DNA of 64,000 nucleotides from Piscicola geometra (taxonomy: Eukaryota; Annelida; Clitellata; Hirudinida; Piscicolidae): assembly GCA_943735955.1 (NCBI GenBank), contig OX030955.1, positions 7,447,769 through 7,511,768 on the forward strand, given 5' to 3'. The first letter of the stretch is position 1. Every line of letters begins with the position of its first letter. Below, piece by piece: positions 1 to 32,300 of this stretch. The notes below the pieces were generated by a model. That model saw nothing but the letters and a program-made list of their open reading frames with translations, ran no database searches and had not been told where the DNA came from. Made by a program: the position numbers and the translations under genes.

Positions 1-7860
<7,860 letters not shown>

Positions 7861-7880
7861 TTAAGTGTTTGTTTGTTTGT

Positions 7881-8158
<278 letters not shown>

Positions 8159-11100
8159 GCATGCATGAGTGTGTTATATTGTAAATTTCTATCTTTTATC
8201 TTAATTAATTTAAATTAATTATTTATGAGTTTATTTTCTTGATTGATTTATTATCATTATTATTATTCATGCGACATCTATCTGTTCAAGCCAGATCGTC
8301 ATAATGCATGTTAAGTACCTTGTCCTCTAAGCCTCCATCACCTGCATTGATGCTGTTACTCCTTCATCATCATCATCAACCTTTTCTTCATCATCATCAC
8401 CATCACATCATCATCATCATCACCACCTTTTCAAAACTGAAACTATTACGTCATCATGACAGCATGACCTCTCTGACGAGTAATGGCATGACGCTGGCAT
8501 TACTGACGTAACTGACGCAAACACAAGCATGCATTTATACTGTCACTCTTCATCATCATAATCATCACCATCATAATAATCATCATCATCATCTTCATCA
8601 TCATCATCATTATAATCATCATCATCATCATTACTGACACATCACCAAAGCATGACTCCGTGCATGCATCCAATCAAACAGCACTCTTACACGGGCGATA
8701 TGATTTGATCTCCTACATTTGAGTTGATCCATTTATTCGAGAATATGTATAGTGTTCTTTCTTGTATCTCAAAGCTCACAGTTTTTTTAAGCTAATTCTC
8801 AAGGCTGTAAGCAATTGAGAAAAATTAAAAGTGGGATAAATTAATTGAAATAAATATTAAAACCCCTTACATTTACTTAATATTGAAAAATTAATATAAT
8901 TGAAAAAATATTTATTTACATTTTTGCGAACATATTGGTTTTTTACGGTACTTTGTTTACTTCTTTAATCAAACAGAAGACACATGGCATCAATCAAAAA
9001 GCAACGGATTAATAAAAAAGAATTGAGAATGTCTCATCTATCGTGTATTTGACGCGAGATTGTAGGACCTTTGACACTATAGATCCCTTTAATGGCTGAT
9101 GTTCCCGCCAAGATCCTATTTAAAGTTCATCCTCATTTTCCATGTTGAAAAAAAAATGTTTGAAAATGTAATTTGAATGACTTAAAAAAAAGGATTAAAT
9201 AGAAAAAGTTCTATCTTCGTGTGAATCAAAGACGCTTGTTTCTAATGAAAGGAAACTCTTTTATGTGTGGTGTCAATAAAATGTACAATGTCACAAAAAC
9301 TTAAAATACCAAGAAATTGACCCAACAGAATTTTGAATGATTGATATTTGTTTTCAAAATTACTCTAAAGTTTCAAGTGGATGCCATCTTATAACTTATA
9401 AGTTATAAGTCGTGCAAACAATATTCACGTCGTGCGAACGAACATGACGTAGTTGTGTGCACTGCTGCGTTAGTTGACGCCTGCGATTGATCCGTTTGCT
9501 GGAGGAGTGACATCGCTCGTTGTGGCAACTGAAGACCTCAAATTTGATTTTTTGATTGTTGAGAAGGTATTTGTTAAAAGTGATTGTGGTAGAAGTTATT
9601 GGGTACATTGATGACATTCACTTTTGTCGTTTTCTTAGCTGTTTGAAATATCGAATACGTTTAAGGAAATTGAAACTATCTTCCATGAAAAGCACTTAAA
9701 AAAAACAATAATGTTTTTGAAGCTTTAGGTCTTTGTCAAGTCATCCGAGATATTTATGAACAAATAATCATTCTATTAAAACTTAATCTATAAAAATCTT
9801 GAAATGGCGATTGATTTGATTAAAATTACCTTTTAGTATTTAAATTCTTTGCAATAGCTTGATGAAATTTGTTTGATGATTGAAGGATTAACCAATCTTC
9901 ATCGGATAACAACATCTCTCTTCTGTTGCTCAGAGGTTATTGTTACATGATGGGACATGTTCATATCGCTTAGTTTCATCCTTTCGAAAAAAACTTTGTT
10001 TCTACAATTTTAGACCTTTGCTTGAAACGGTAGTGTACATTCATTAGACTCATAGCCAAAAGGGGGACTGGGGAACCCAGAAAAAGTATGTTTGCTTCTT
10101 AACTTTCTACTTTTATTTGAAAATCGTGTGTGTCATTTAATATAAATTTATAGATAATGTCACACAAGGAAGGTTTCGGCACTCTAAATGAAAAATAAAA
10201 TTCTTTTGCATTCGTTGCAGATTGAACTGCAAGTCTTCAGCTTAAAGCGTTTATAGTGACACCATCAAAAGCCTTTGATTACTCAAAATTAACCTTCAAG
10301 GCAGCTGGACTGTAACTCTGAAAGAGATGCTGAGTTAGTAATAGTAATGCTTTCCTTAACTATTGGTAAAGCGGGAATGACTTACTTTTTTGTAAAAGTG
10401 TGTAACTGTCCAATTCTCATGGGTTGACCTTTGGCACCATAATGTTTTCATTTGCCCTTTTTAATTTTTTTGTTTTACTAGGTAATACTTTCACGAACTC
10501 GTTATGCCGCCGTAAAAGAAGTATTTTGACCTCTTTTCGGCGCCTTCTCAATCATGTGAAGAAAATTAATTGAATAATTTGATGACATTTCAGCAGTTGT
10601 CTAAATGAAGAAGTGCCTTACCTCCAAAAAAAACAAGAAAATCTTGAGATTTATTTCGAATGAATGAGAAAAGTATTGGTTTGCTGATCAACTTTACAAT
10701 AAGCTAGACTACAGGAACTTGTCATAAATACTGTAAGCTTACAAAAAAAGGCTACAGATATTGGAGAAAAACTGGAAACAATGACTATTAGAACTGAAGA
10801 TACCAAGAAGCCGCCAGTGTACGGAACGACGTTGGAACGTGCAATATAAGTCTAGCAGGAACTGTAATTTATCTGCAGAAGAAAAGAAAAATTGCAGTAG
10901 AAATTTAAAAAAAGTAATAGACCCTGATGTACTGAGGCATACTAATCTTAAATATAATTTAATATTTAGCGACAAAAAATGTCGTAATTATTAAACATTT
11001 TAAAGTTCGATATGTAGATTTTTGATGACTTTTTTCAAGAGATAATAAAATAAATTCAATGTTTTCTTGGCACCATATAATTATTCATCAAGTTGACTTA

Positions 11101-12209
11101 CAGGAACATGAGGTTGTAGACTTTCTTTATTTTTAGGAGTAATGTTCGCTTTTTTATGTTTTTAAAATCTGTGGTCGCATCTTATGCATGTTCGTAAATC
11201 TATTTACACTAAAATATTTGTTTAACTACAATGAATGTTTTTAAAAGATATTATAAGACGAAAGTAAACATATTTTAAAGAGTTAATTTGATATGAAGTC
11301 AACAAGTTCTTTAAAGGTCAATGGCTTTCATACATAACTTTCCCACCTTTATCTAATGTGAATTAAAATTATAAATAGCCTTATTTTTCTTGTTTAGAGA
11401 AACTCGTTGGACCAGAAGTGATACTCGTTCAAAAAACTCAAGGGTATAAATATTGTTCCCTGGGATTAATATAACACTTTCCACAAACTCTACGTTTTTT
11501 ATTCTGATTTTTGGAAGTTCTTGTTTTTTTGGAGAATATCATGCTGTTTTATATTCAAGGGTGGATTTCTTTTATTGGTAATACTCACAGTGGGTACAGT
11601 AAATCAAAGATTTAACTTTATTAACTGCTAATTCAATACATGGTGTTTCACGGTAAATAAAAACACTAAAACAAAAGTGATTCGTTTTGGTCAAAATGAT
11701 TGGCTGCAAATGCATAAAAAGTTCGATTGCATCACAGTTACCCTACAGAGGTTAATTAATCTGCTAATGAATTTACAAGTTAACTTTAAATTTAAAGTTA
11801 AATTTAAATCGTTAGCGAAAATGTTGACTTTTTAATATTTTTTTAACGGATTAACGATTTGGTGACAAGCTTTGGTAATAACTCCACTTGGATATCAAAA
11901 AACTCTGAACATTTTTGAAACACTAAGCGCACATCAAAAGTTCAAAACAAAATATATAAATATATCAGACTACACCAGACTACTCAGAGCATACTACCTC
12001 ACGCTACAATGCCCTGCTGTACAGCACACTGCGCTTCCGTGCACACTTAACGCTTGTACACTCAGATTTCAACGTGCACAGCCAAGCGTTTATTTCCATG
12101 ATTTCAGTGCATCTCAGAAACAATCTTCCATTCATCTGCAAAATTGTTCTTTATTAGGAAGACAGTCCTGCTGATTGATCAATTTCACACTCTGTTACTC
12201 TCTTTCTAG
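8159..12209. other. Intergenic DNA without recognisable genes
   Basis: Between the USP and the channel gene. Contains ATC/TCA trinucleotide clusters at about 8355-8435 and 8552-8635, then AT-rich unique-looking sequence. Part of a dispersed repeat lies at 11715-11885. The few open frames are short, without family motifs or codon structure. Confidence 0.6.
11715..11885 (-). repeat. Dispersed repeat family 4, copy A
   Basis: The reverse complement matches 33353-33482 through a series of blocks: CAAAGCT, TTAATC(C/T)GTTAA, ATTTTCGCTAAC(G/A)ATTT and (A/C)TAATTAAC. The two copies are in opposite orientation and about 70-75 percent alike by eye. Confidence 0.6.
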
Positions 12210-12217
12210 GAGTGCAG

Positions 12218-12910
12218 CAGTGTTATTTTCGTAACGAAAACGAAAACGACAATTCTGAATAATCGTTCCACGAAAACGAAAATAAAAACTAAATTTATTT
12301 TCAACACTAAAACGAAAATAAAAACTATAATTATTTCCAAAACGAAACTGAAATAAAAACTATAATTATTTTCAAAACGAAAATGAAATAAATTTCAAAG
12401 TATGCCATAATATGGAAATATATAATTTATATAAAAATAGATGTCTATGTTATAAACATTATCTTTGGGCTTCATGAAAGTAGCGCCATTTATAAAACGT
12501 TATTTTATTACCGCTTCGCTTTGTCAATTAAATTATTACTTATTTTAATCGTAAATTTGTTATTATATTTCAAATTTGTTAGTACTCAATAGTTTACGTA
12601 CTCAATTCTTATAATATTTCAATTGACTGGTAATTTTTACAACTCATTTGTTGTTAATATACAGTTCTATTTACTGTTTCATTTTATGATCAACTAATTT
12701 TGTTAGATATAAAAAAATAGTGTTCAAAGTTGTAAATTAATATATTTTAAAACTAAAATGAAAATAAAAACTTTAATTATTTTCAAAACTGAAACGAAAA
12801 TAAAAACTTTAATTATTTTCAAAACGAAAACGAAAATAAAAACTATAATTTATTCCAAAACGAAACTGAAATAAAAACTATAATTATTTTATGAAACGAT
12901 AATAACACTG
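12218..12910. mobile_element. hAT-type non-autonomous element (MITE) with 8-bp target-site duplication
   Basis: 693 bases starting CAGTGTTATTTTCGT and ending ACGATAATAACACTG. These are inverted repeats with one mismatch over about 15 bases. It is flanked on both sides by the same 8 bases, GAGTGCAG (12210-12217 and 12911-12918). The CAGTG termini and 8-bp duplications are typical of hAT transposons. Subterminal regions carry degenerate tandem copies of AAAACGAAAATAAAAACTAT (about 12235-12390 and 12750-12895), both on the plus strand. The middle is AT-rich and codes nothing. Confidence 0.9.
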
Positions 12911-13616
12911 GAGTGCAGCACGGTGTAGTCTGCGTCTAAACAACATTTTTGAGCGGGTGTTCGGAAGTGTGTAAAATATAAAAAGTGTCCAAACTACATG
13001 TTTGAATAGGCGCTCAAAAGTTTTTAAAAAATGAGCCTACTAATTGTCAAATTTCAAATTTGTAAAAAAATTTTTGTAATAAACAAAAAATTACTCGTAT
13101 GAATCCATGCCCTGTTTGTCTCTGAAGGCGATACTCTACAAAAACCTATAAAAAATAATCCATTAACTTTTGAAACATAAAAAAAAGAATTTGAAAGGAT
13201 TTTAAGACTATCTCTTCACAGTAGTTGTTGATCGTCATATTCAAATGAATTCAAAATTCACATGACTTTAAAGTGTTTGAAAGTAATTTAATTGCTTGGA
13301 AATCCTATCTTATCTTTTTATAATTTATTCGTTTTTTTTTCTCCCTCTTTTCATAATTTATTCTTTCAACCCTTCTTAGAATTTGTGAAGCATTACATTG
13401 TACATTCATAGTACATTCATTCTTGTGCATGAGGTCTTCCGTGTACACACCACTCTGGAGGCCCTGATTGGACCCCAATACTCACTGGATTTCGTACACT
13501 TCTGGTACTCTTCTGAGAATAGGAGATATCCTAAGAGTTTGGACACTCGTGTTTTTATTTGTCCAAAAACACAAAAACTCAACTCAACTCGACACAAACA
13601 AGCTAACCCAAAAAAA

Positions 13617-24084
<10,468 letters not shown>

Positions 24085-24415
24085 GCACAGCCGCAAACTG
24101 ATCCTTCCATTCCCACTCCACCATCCCACAGCGTTAACCTCCCCTCAATAATCTCCCTTGTACGCCATCAAGAAGTGTACGCGAGATTCTGCACACAGGC
24201 TGTACACAAGATGTACACAAATTGTACAAGCATGCTAAAGTCTTCAACGTTGCCTAGTGGCTCTCTAGTGATGGATTTGATAAAACTTTAGGAATGGTTG
24301 TGATGATGGTGAGTCGTCAAGCGCCATGGCTAGTTAACTGCTGATAAAGACGTTGCATTATAATACGTGAATAATGTATGTTTTTAAAATTATTTCTATC
24401 TTCAAAATGATTCAT

Positions 24416-24433
24416 AATAAACCAAGTAATAAA
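24416..24433 (+). terminator. Candidate polyadenylation signals of the channel gene
   Basis: Two AATAAA hexamers (24416-24421 and 24428-24433) about 330 bases after the proposed stop codon at 24082-24084. No transcript evidence. Confidence 0.4.
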
Positions 24434-27400
24434 TGTGTCCTACGTGGAATGTACGCATTGAAGCTATGATAATGGTGTTATTGCCACTGCTATTTATATT
24501 ATTAACATTTTAAACATTGTTTAGCCATTTAATTCCATTTTTTATCCCTAGAAGATTTGATCTTTATGGTTATTTATTGAATTTATCATTTTAATCATTT
24601 AAATTAATATTGACTTATTTGTTAAAAGATCTATTTATAAATCATTCCTATAATCTTTGAAGTTTTTAGGGTTTGATTCTTCAACCAGCATCAGTATCTA
24701 CCATGGTATCTAGTGTACATATCGTAGAGATTGCTCTGACCATGCCCTCTTGTCAGTAATATTCATATTTGGTTCGTTGTTCGGAAAGATTTAGAATTTA
24801 TTTTCTACTTTCTATTTCAGTTATAGTATCTAGTTGAGAATGCTACATTTTTATGAAAGAATAACACATGCCTCGCCATAAGTTACAGAAGGTTTCCATA
24901 CGCACAATTTTTTTCTTTCTTCATCTTAATTTTTTTTAAACTAACACTTTTCGAACTACTTTCTTTAAAAATCTGGCTAGAGTTTCTGCGTGCCCTTGTA
25001 CTACTTTTAGCATCACAGCTATTCTTTCAATTGTAAATGCATTTGTCATATTTACTTTAACTTTTAATGAAGATCTCAGTAAAAAAGATAGTTGTTTTTG
25101 CAACTAACAAGGCACTGAAATCTTTAAGGTTTTAAACCGATAAGCACTGGCAGTTAAGCTCATGAGAAAAACCAAAAACATCAATTTTAACTTTAAAAGC
25201 TAAAAAATAAAAGTGTTGCAGTAAAACATGTCAAGCTTCGGTTTTTGGGTGTCTAAAACCTATTTGAAAATATTAATAACCTTGCAATAAACGATATTTA
25301 ATTTTCTTAATTTAAAGATATAAAATAAATGTAAAATGTAATGGTCATCTATTTCTTTACTTTTTCTAAGTACGTAAGCATCTAACCTTCAGGTTGGGTG
25401 GCGATATTTCTTATTGGGTACCAATATTTATTTATTAAAAAAATGTTATTTCTCTGATGAATGCAACGACTTTTCAACTTTGACAAGTTTCCCAACAAAG
25501 CTGTTTAGTGCCAGGCAATTTCATTGTTTCAAGCGACTATCGTCACATGTTATTTTCATATATAATATTTATTGTCGATCAATCTTATTAAAAATTCAAA
25601 AATAGCTATTCCACGGGCTCTCACTTTCGGTGGTTTCTCTAGAAAGTCTATAAAACACGGTATTTTATATACGGTATTGGCACTTATGAGACCGATCAAC
25701 CTATTATCAAGTCCTTTTAAACTAAATAGTTGCAGATTTTGACCCTAAAACGTGAAAATTTTAATGGGTTCAAATATAAAAATCAAATATTTTTATAATT
25801 TGAAAATCAAAATGAACTACAGATTTGTTCTATTAAGTTTTTATTTGTAATTAATTCTGTCTATACTCGGCATTTGAACAAGAATAAAGTTCAATCATAA
25901 CTTTAAAATGTTCAATTAATTTTGTAATTAGGGTTTGGACCACATATGAAAGCACCAAAAAGTCTTTTATTTGAGTACTGTGAGCAATATATTGGTATCC
26001 ATACAGTGTCGTTTCATTTAAATACTTAAATGATACGTTCAATAAATGCAAAAATTTCAATTCGAATGAGTTAGTGAAAGGGAAATTCTAGTCAAAAACT
26101 CTGTGAAGTTTTGTCCGACTTGCAAGCGTTCAAATACCTTCTGAACAGTGACATTAGTTTTGTGGAATGACAATGATCAGCTTCGAAGTGGAAAACAAAT
26201 GTTTTTCGATTTCATTGCCACCTAATGCTGGCCATGCCGAGGTCATATTTGACAAACATACTGCTGCTTTAAATGACATTTTTGTTTAAATTATATTAAT
26301 ATTTAATGATTTTTTATTGGTTCATTTATATTTATTTATTTATTTATCTTATAACTATTTTTTTTAATGAGAGTTTTTTTCATTGATATTCTTTTACTAT
26401 TATTTCATGATTAAAAAAAAGTATTATTTTATCATAAATATTGTCGCGATTATTTCAAATTATCATTTTTATATCAAAATGGAATTTAAATACTCAAAAA
26501 CTGAATTTATTGATATCTTTTTCGATTTATTTATTTGTTTTACAAATATTTACAGCATTTAAGAAAATATTTTAATTTTTATATGACTTTATAGCACAAA
26601 AAACCATCATTAACCCAAAAATATAGAGTTTTTTCATTTATCTACACTAACAGTTTTTTGTTCCATTTCACCCATTTTCATATACTTCTGAAAATTTTGC
26701 ACCCTAATTATGTTGTTGAAGAAACTTCTGTTATCTTGTGTGACATTTGTGAAAATATAAAAAAAACAGGTTTGCGGTTAAACGACTATTAAGTTATTTT
26801 TACTTTAAAATAAATAAATATTATTTTTCTCAATAAGTTGTATCATCAAATGATTAATTAACTTGCAAGCCACACCCATCACACCATACTTCAATCAACT
26901 GACACAAACCCTTACTTTCCACCAAACCTTTCACAATACAATATACCGTTAATAATCCCTGAATAAACTACCCACCACCCCATACAAATCCACCCACTCA
27001 TTCATGCTAGTTTACTGTAGAAAGAGGGTGGGGTCCCGAAGTATAATTTCATAAAACGTCATGAGAGATGCTTTGGGTTTCACTGCAAAGAACATCATGA
27101 GATTTCACTTTGAGATTTCCATTGCTTATCAGTTGTGTTTAAATTTATTTTCTTAGTAGGAACTTTGAATTAATAAATATTTAATTTTCTATATTTACTT
27201 TTCATATTCAATTGTGATTATAACAGCGTCGAACACTGGTTTTACTATACAGTGTAGTATAGTCTACACTACTAATCGAACGAATACGAACAGAATACCA
27301 ATTGTGTACAGTGTATAAATTTATTCTCAAAATATTTATTCTGTTATTTCATGCTGACTTCTAACTTTAAGAAAAATTGAGTTTTAGATAATTAACTAAC

Positions 27401-29377
27401 GCTTTGAAATTGATTGATTGAATATTTACTTTTTTTTTTACAAGGTTATCACCTGTCTCTTATTCGGATTAGAAATGAGGGAACTTTTCAATACCGAATC
27501 GAACACGAATCGAATGTTAGGTACAATTCTGCTTGTAATGATACTAATTGGTAATATTTACTTCAAATTATGTTTATTGTATACACATTTCCTTTCACTT
27601 CTCAATACATTTCAAATCCACCCCTACTTCAAAGTATCGCACGCTATCAATACAAATACAGCTATTCGTCAGCAACCCTTCATAAAACCACAAAGCGCCT
27701 TTGTTTGACCGCGTTGGGCACTACAAAACAAAATATTCTACTTGCTGCATTTTTAGCATTCTTTAAAAAGGTTCTTGAAAAGGCGTTCTAAATCATTTTG
27801 TTTTTCAACTACTTGTATATGATTCCACACTATCCCCCTGTTTAATTCTGTTCATATATTTGACATTAATCTGATTAGAACTTCTAGGGTTAGTTAGATG
27901 GTTTGGTAGCAAGCGCCATTTAATTTGTTGCATTTTATTTATGAAGATCATTTTAGAGGAACTGATTCTTTAGTTATAATTGTCTTTTAACCGCCTATTA
28001 ATTCAAAAGAATCGCTATCGACAGATTTCAAACGAATTATTTCATTGTTTAAGTTATCACAATGTATCAAGAATGATTATAATCATAATAATTGTTAATA
28101 TTACTTATAATTTAGTAACTACCTAATGTGTATTTGAGATTGTAGTGTCATTCACATTCACATTGAAACGTTTATTCATTTTAAAGATACATAAGTCAAG
28201 AATGTGTCTCAGCATAGTTTATAATTTTGTGAAATAAATCTTCTAAATACGCCCCTATCAAAATTATTGGTGTTGTAATCTAAAACTAAACGACTAGTGA
28301 AACGGAGTCTAACGAAAAGTTAGATTAATAACAAGTTAGGTGTCAAAGCAGAGAAATAATCCTATTTTCCACTTAATTATCACGCACATTTCTTCCACAT
28401 CTTCCTTTTTGTCGCTTCTACAACAACTCTTCACATAAATAATTTAAAAACAGAAAAAAATTATCAAAGTAAATAAAAGATATTTTCACAATGTTATAAA
28501 TTAATTTTTTCACTTCATCTTATTTTCATTTTCTATATTGGTTTATATCCTCCAAAGTATCTTTGATATCAGATATCAATAAATGAAGTTAAAAGCAAGA
28601 ATTAGCTGTGCCTTTAGATTAGATTCTAAAAAAATTGTTTTTTGAATTCCGTTTAAAGCACGATCATTGCCTCATAAAGCTCACTAGCTAGATTGACATG
28701 AACTGCTTGCCATGAGAGGGATTTGAAGGCAGGACTTTCAGAAAATTTCTAACGACAAAATTATAACTAGTTTCATTCAATCAATATAACAATTTTTAAA
28801 AATATCTTTATTAGACAAATAACTGTTTATTTGCTCCAAAAAATTAAATTTAAAGTTTTTTGTTCGTATTTGTTAAATTTATTCTTGAAGTAATTCAAAA
28901 CAGTTTGATCTATTTTAGAGTATTTTAATGTTTTTAAAGTTTGAAAAAGTATACATATCAGAGACTTGCTATGTATTTATTACTATTTTTAATAATTTTC
29001 TTAACAAATTGTTTTTTCTTGTTATCTTTTTTTTTCTTCATTCCAGTATTTTTTCTATTTATTAGTTTTTTTGAAAATTCATATTATCATTTTTCTTTTC
29101 TTTCTCCAACCATTCTTTTCAAGAGGGGCAGCTTAGTGTTTGACCCTAGACTTTTGTTTTTTCATTGTAACAAATACTGTCCTCATACGTCTTTTCCTGA
29201 TGATAGTGGGGATAATGATGATTATGATGATGATGTAGATGATACTGGGGATAAGCATAATAACTTCACTGGTGATGATAGTGATTGCGAGAATGAAGAC
29301 GATCGATAAAAATGACTGAAGTGTATTTTAGTCCAAACATATTTCCACTAAAATATGTAAAACAAAAGATTTCAAAA
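24434..29377. other. Gene-poor DNA between two convergent genes
   Basis: AT-rich sequence between the 3' ends of the channel gene (plus) and the glutamate transporter gene (minus). Short open frames here (for example 27418-27708 and 28941-29309) have no recognisable motifs. A weak tRNA-like or SINE-like string may lie at about 28650-28745. A GAT-rich patch is at 29210-29260. Confidence 0.5.
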
Positions 29378-32300
29378 TTAACTATTATGAATAAATAGTA
29401 CGTTTGTAATTGGTATAAAACTCACTTTGTCTTCTTCTGAATCCGGCTCCTGGTTCAGAAGCTTATGACACAGTTTGTTGACAACACCCACACCTATCAC
29501 ATCGCCTTCTACATTCACAGCCGTTCGAAATCTGTCTCTGAAAAAAATATGAATCGATAAATAAATTAATTGGTAGATAGAAAATCGATAACTAAAAAAT
29601 GCATGAAAAAAACAATATTTAAATAAATGAAAATAAAAACCAAAAATATATACTAGTGTTTTTTACAAGTCATCGACTTGTAAAGTAGTAAAAACATTAT
29701 CACTTTATCCAACAAACCACCCTACAGTCTTATAGGCCAATTTAAAACCTCTTCGAACTTTCCTACTTTACACTTACAGCAGCCAATCAATGGCAAGGAT
29801 TTTGACAATATCTTCCGGTGGCAGTCCAACTGAGCCTAGCACAAAAAGCATCGTCACCAAGCCAGCCTGCGGAATCGAAGCTGCTCCCACTGATGCCAGT
29901 GTCGATGTCAAACTGATCGGAACGGAGTTGTTTGGGAGGTGAGAGAGAAATTTTTGTGTGTGTGATTTAAGATAAGTTTTTGACCTCAGACTGCAAGTTT
30001 TGAGATGTGGGAAATTTTTTCACGTGTTTAATGTGAGTTGATTTTTTTCCAAATTTAAACATTTATTTAATAATAAAAAAGAAAATATTCAAAACTTTCT
30101 ATCTTTCTCCTTGTTTCACCACTACCAAAAACCTGATAGTGATGACTTGAGCGATATTCAAATCCATTCCATTAAGTTGCGCTATAAAAATGGCTGCCAC
30201 TGCTTCATATAGCGCTGTACCATCCATGTTTATTGTCGCTCCCACTGGCAACATGAATCTTGTGATACTCTTCGGCATACCCATTTTGGTTTCGAGACAT
30301 TGATACGTCACAGGAAGTGTGGCTGAACTTCAATGGCAAGTGTTTTGGAATTGGGATTGGGCTTGATTAAGAGGTTTGAAATGAATTCTATGTTTTTACT
30401 TGTTGGTGAGTGGCCAAAATGAATATTCGCTTATTTATTTCTCATGTATCACGTTTTTCAACTTCCAAAGACATTTCAAAGTTACATTATACACATTCAA
30501 CCACTCCAAAAACCTAGAAGAGGTTCCGAAGGCTGTGATGAAGGCTTGCATAGCCTTCAGCAAATATGCATACGGGTTTTCACGAACAATCACCAAGAAG
30601 ATAAGAGGTAGAATGATGAGAGAATGAATGGATAAACCGAGCATAATTACCAAGATGTACCTAAAGGGATAAGGATAAGCAGGGGTTTGGTGTTGGATTA
30701 ATATAAAAAAAATATTTAAATTCAAATATTTAAATACTTGAAATATTCTTTAATTTTATTACCAGCCAAGCGAAGCAAATTCTTCGAGGAGGTTTTCCAT
30801 TTTCACGATCTCCGAAGCTAGTAGAAAACATATGCATATTGGAGAAAACCTGTGTTAGTGTAGTTTAAGGTGATGTAGAGGTGTGGACTTTTTTTGGCAG
30901 GGTGTGTTTTAGTCTGTTTGTGGTGGCGTATTGTGTTATAACAAGAAAAAAGTTTGGGTGAAGTGTGGGGGTATATTTGTGCTGGCACGTTTTTGTTGTA
31001 GTGTGGTGTAGTTAAATAGTAAGATTTCAGTATTGTGGGACTCTTAAGCATAGTAGAGGTTTCAAGCCTTCTCCAATCAGTTTCTCATGTTAAGTTTTTG
31101 CCCATTAAAAAATACTTCGTAAAAAACTAATTTATCTTTCTCTCCAAATTTCATAATTCAAAAACTTTTTAAATCACCACTTCAATTCTTTTTAAACCCA
31201 CTACAAACCAGATCATAATGGTGACAATAGTGAGAAGAGCATTAGCTAGGCATTCGCACATTTTGTACAAGGGTTCACCAGCCTCGCGTAATCTTGACAG
31301 GGATATACCCAGAGCCATGCTGGGTGGTAGTGGAGGTTTGTTTGAGTGTGAACAAATTGTTAAGAATGTAGAAAGTGTTGGTAACTGAAGATGTTTTAAT
31401 TTGAATTGGGTGAAAGTATTGGATGAAGAACATTAAATAGTATTATTCTTATAAGTATTTATTTATTTTAAATAAAAAAATTAAATTTGCAAAATATTTT
31501 TTTTCTGTTTTTTTATTGTTTTTTATACCATACTTGAAAATCTCTCGATGTATAAAATAACAGAACCCTAAAAATAGATTAAGACATGGCAATAAATTCA
31601 AATAGTGACGGTACTAGAAATTTTTTAATAAATTAAATATTTTATTGATTTAGAATTGAAGTTTTATTTTTATTCTTAGAGTATCAAGTAAGGCTTGAAG
31701 GCTCTTTAGATTGTCCTAGATTAAAGTCTTAGTTATTTTATTTTATTGTGCCGTATCGTTTTTTGTTTTTATTTTAATCTTTTCCTTGTTTTTCTTGCAT
31801 TAGGCTTTATTTATTTCCTATTTATTTTCCTTGTGAATTCAAATTTTATTCCATAAATTAATGTATTTACTTATTGTATTTTAAATTCATGTATTTAAAA
31901 ATATTTACGGTATTTAAAAAAATGTTTGAATTTTTTTATTTATTACAAAAATTTATTTTCAACAACAGTTTAAAAAATCATAAAATTTAGTTTTCAGCAA
32001 CAAGTTAGCAAATCACAAAATTGTATGTAACAAAAATTAAGTTTTACCTGAACACCACTAGACCCAAAGCATTCACTCCATTTTCTTTCTCTAAGGTGAA
32101 GCTCCCATCATCAACTTCTCCGTACAATGGTTGTTTGGTACGTACCTGAAATGGTGGTTCGAATATCGGTGTGAGTTTAAAATATTTTTTTCTTTTTGTT
32201 GTTGGTTGTTTGTGGGTGGGTTTTTGAGGATTCATTGTGAATTTGTAAGTTTTTGATTTAATGTGAATCTTCCCAACAATCTCACTTGAGTGAATGTCGC

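Noticed and set aside
27418..27791. Two overlapping open frames between the channel and EAAT genes
   Set aside because: No conserved motif; AT-rich chance frames.
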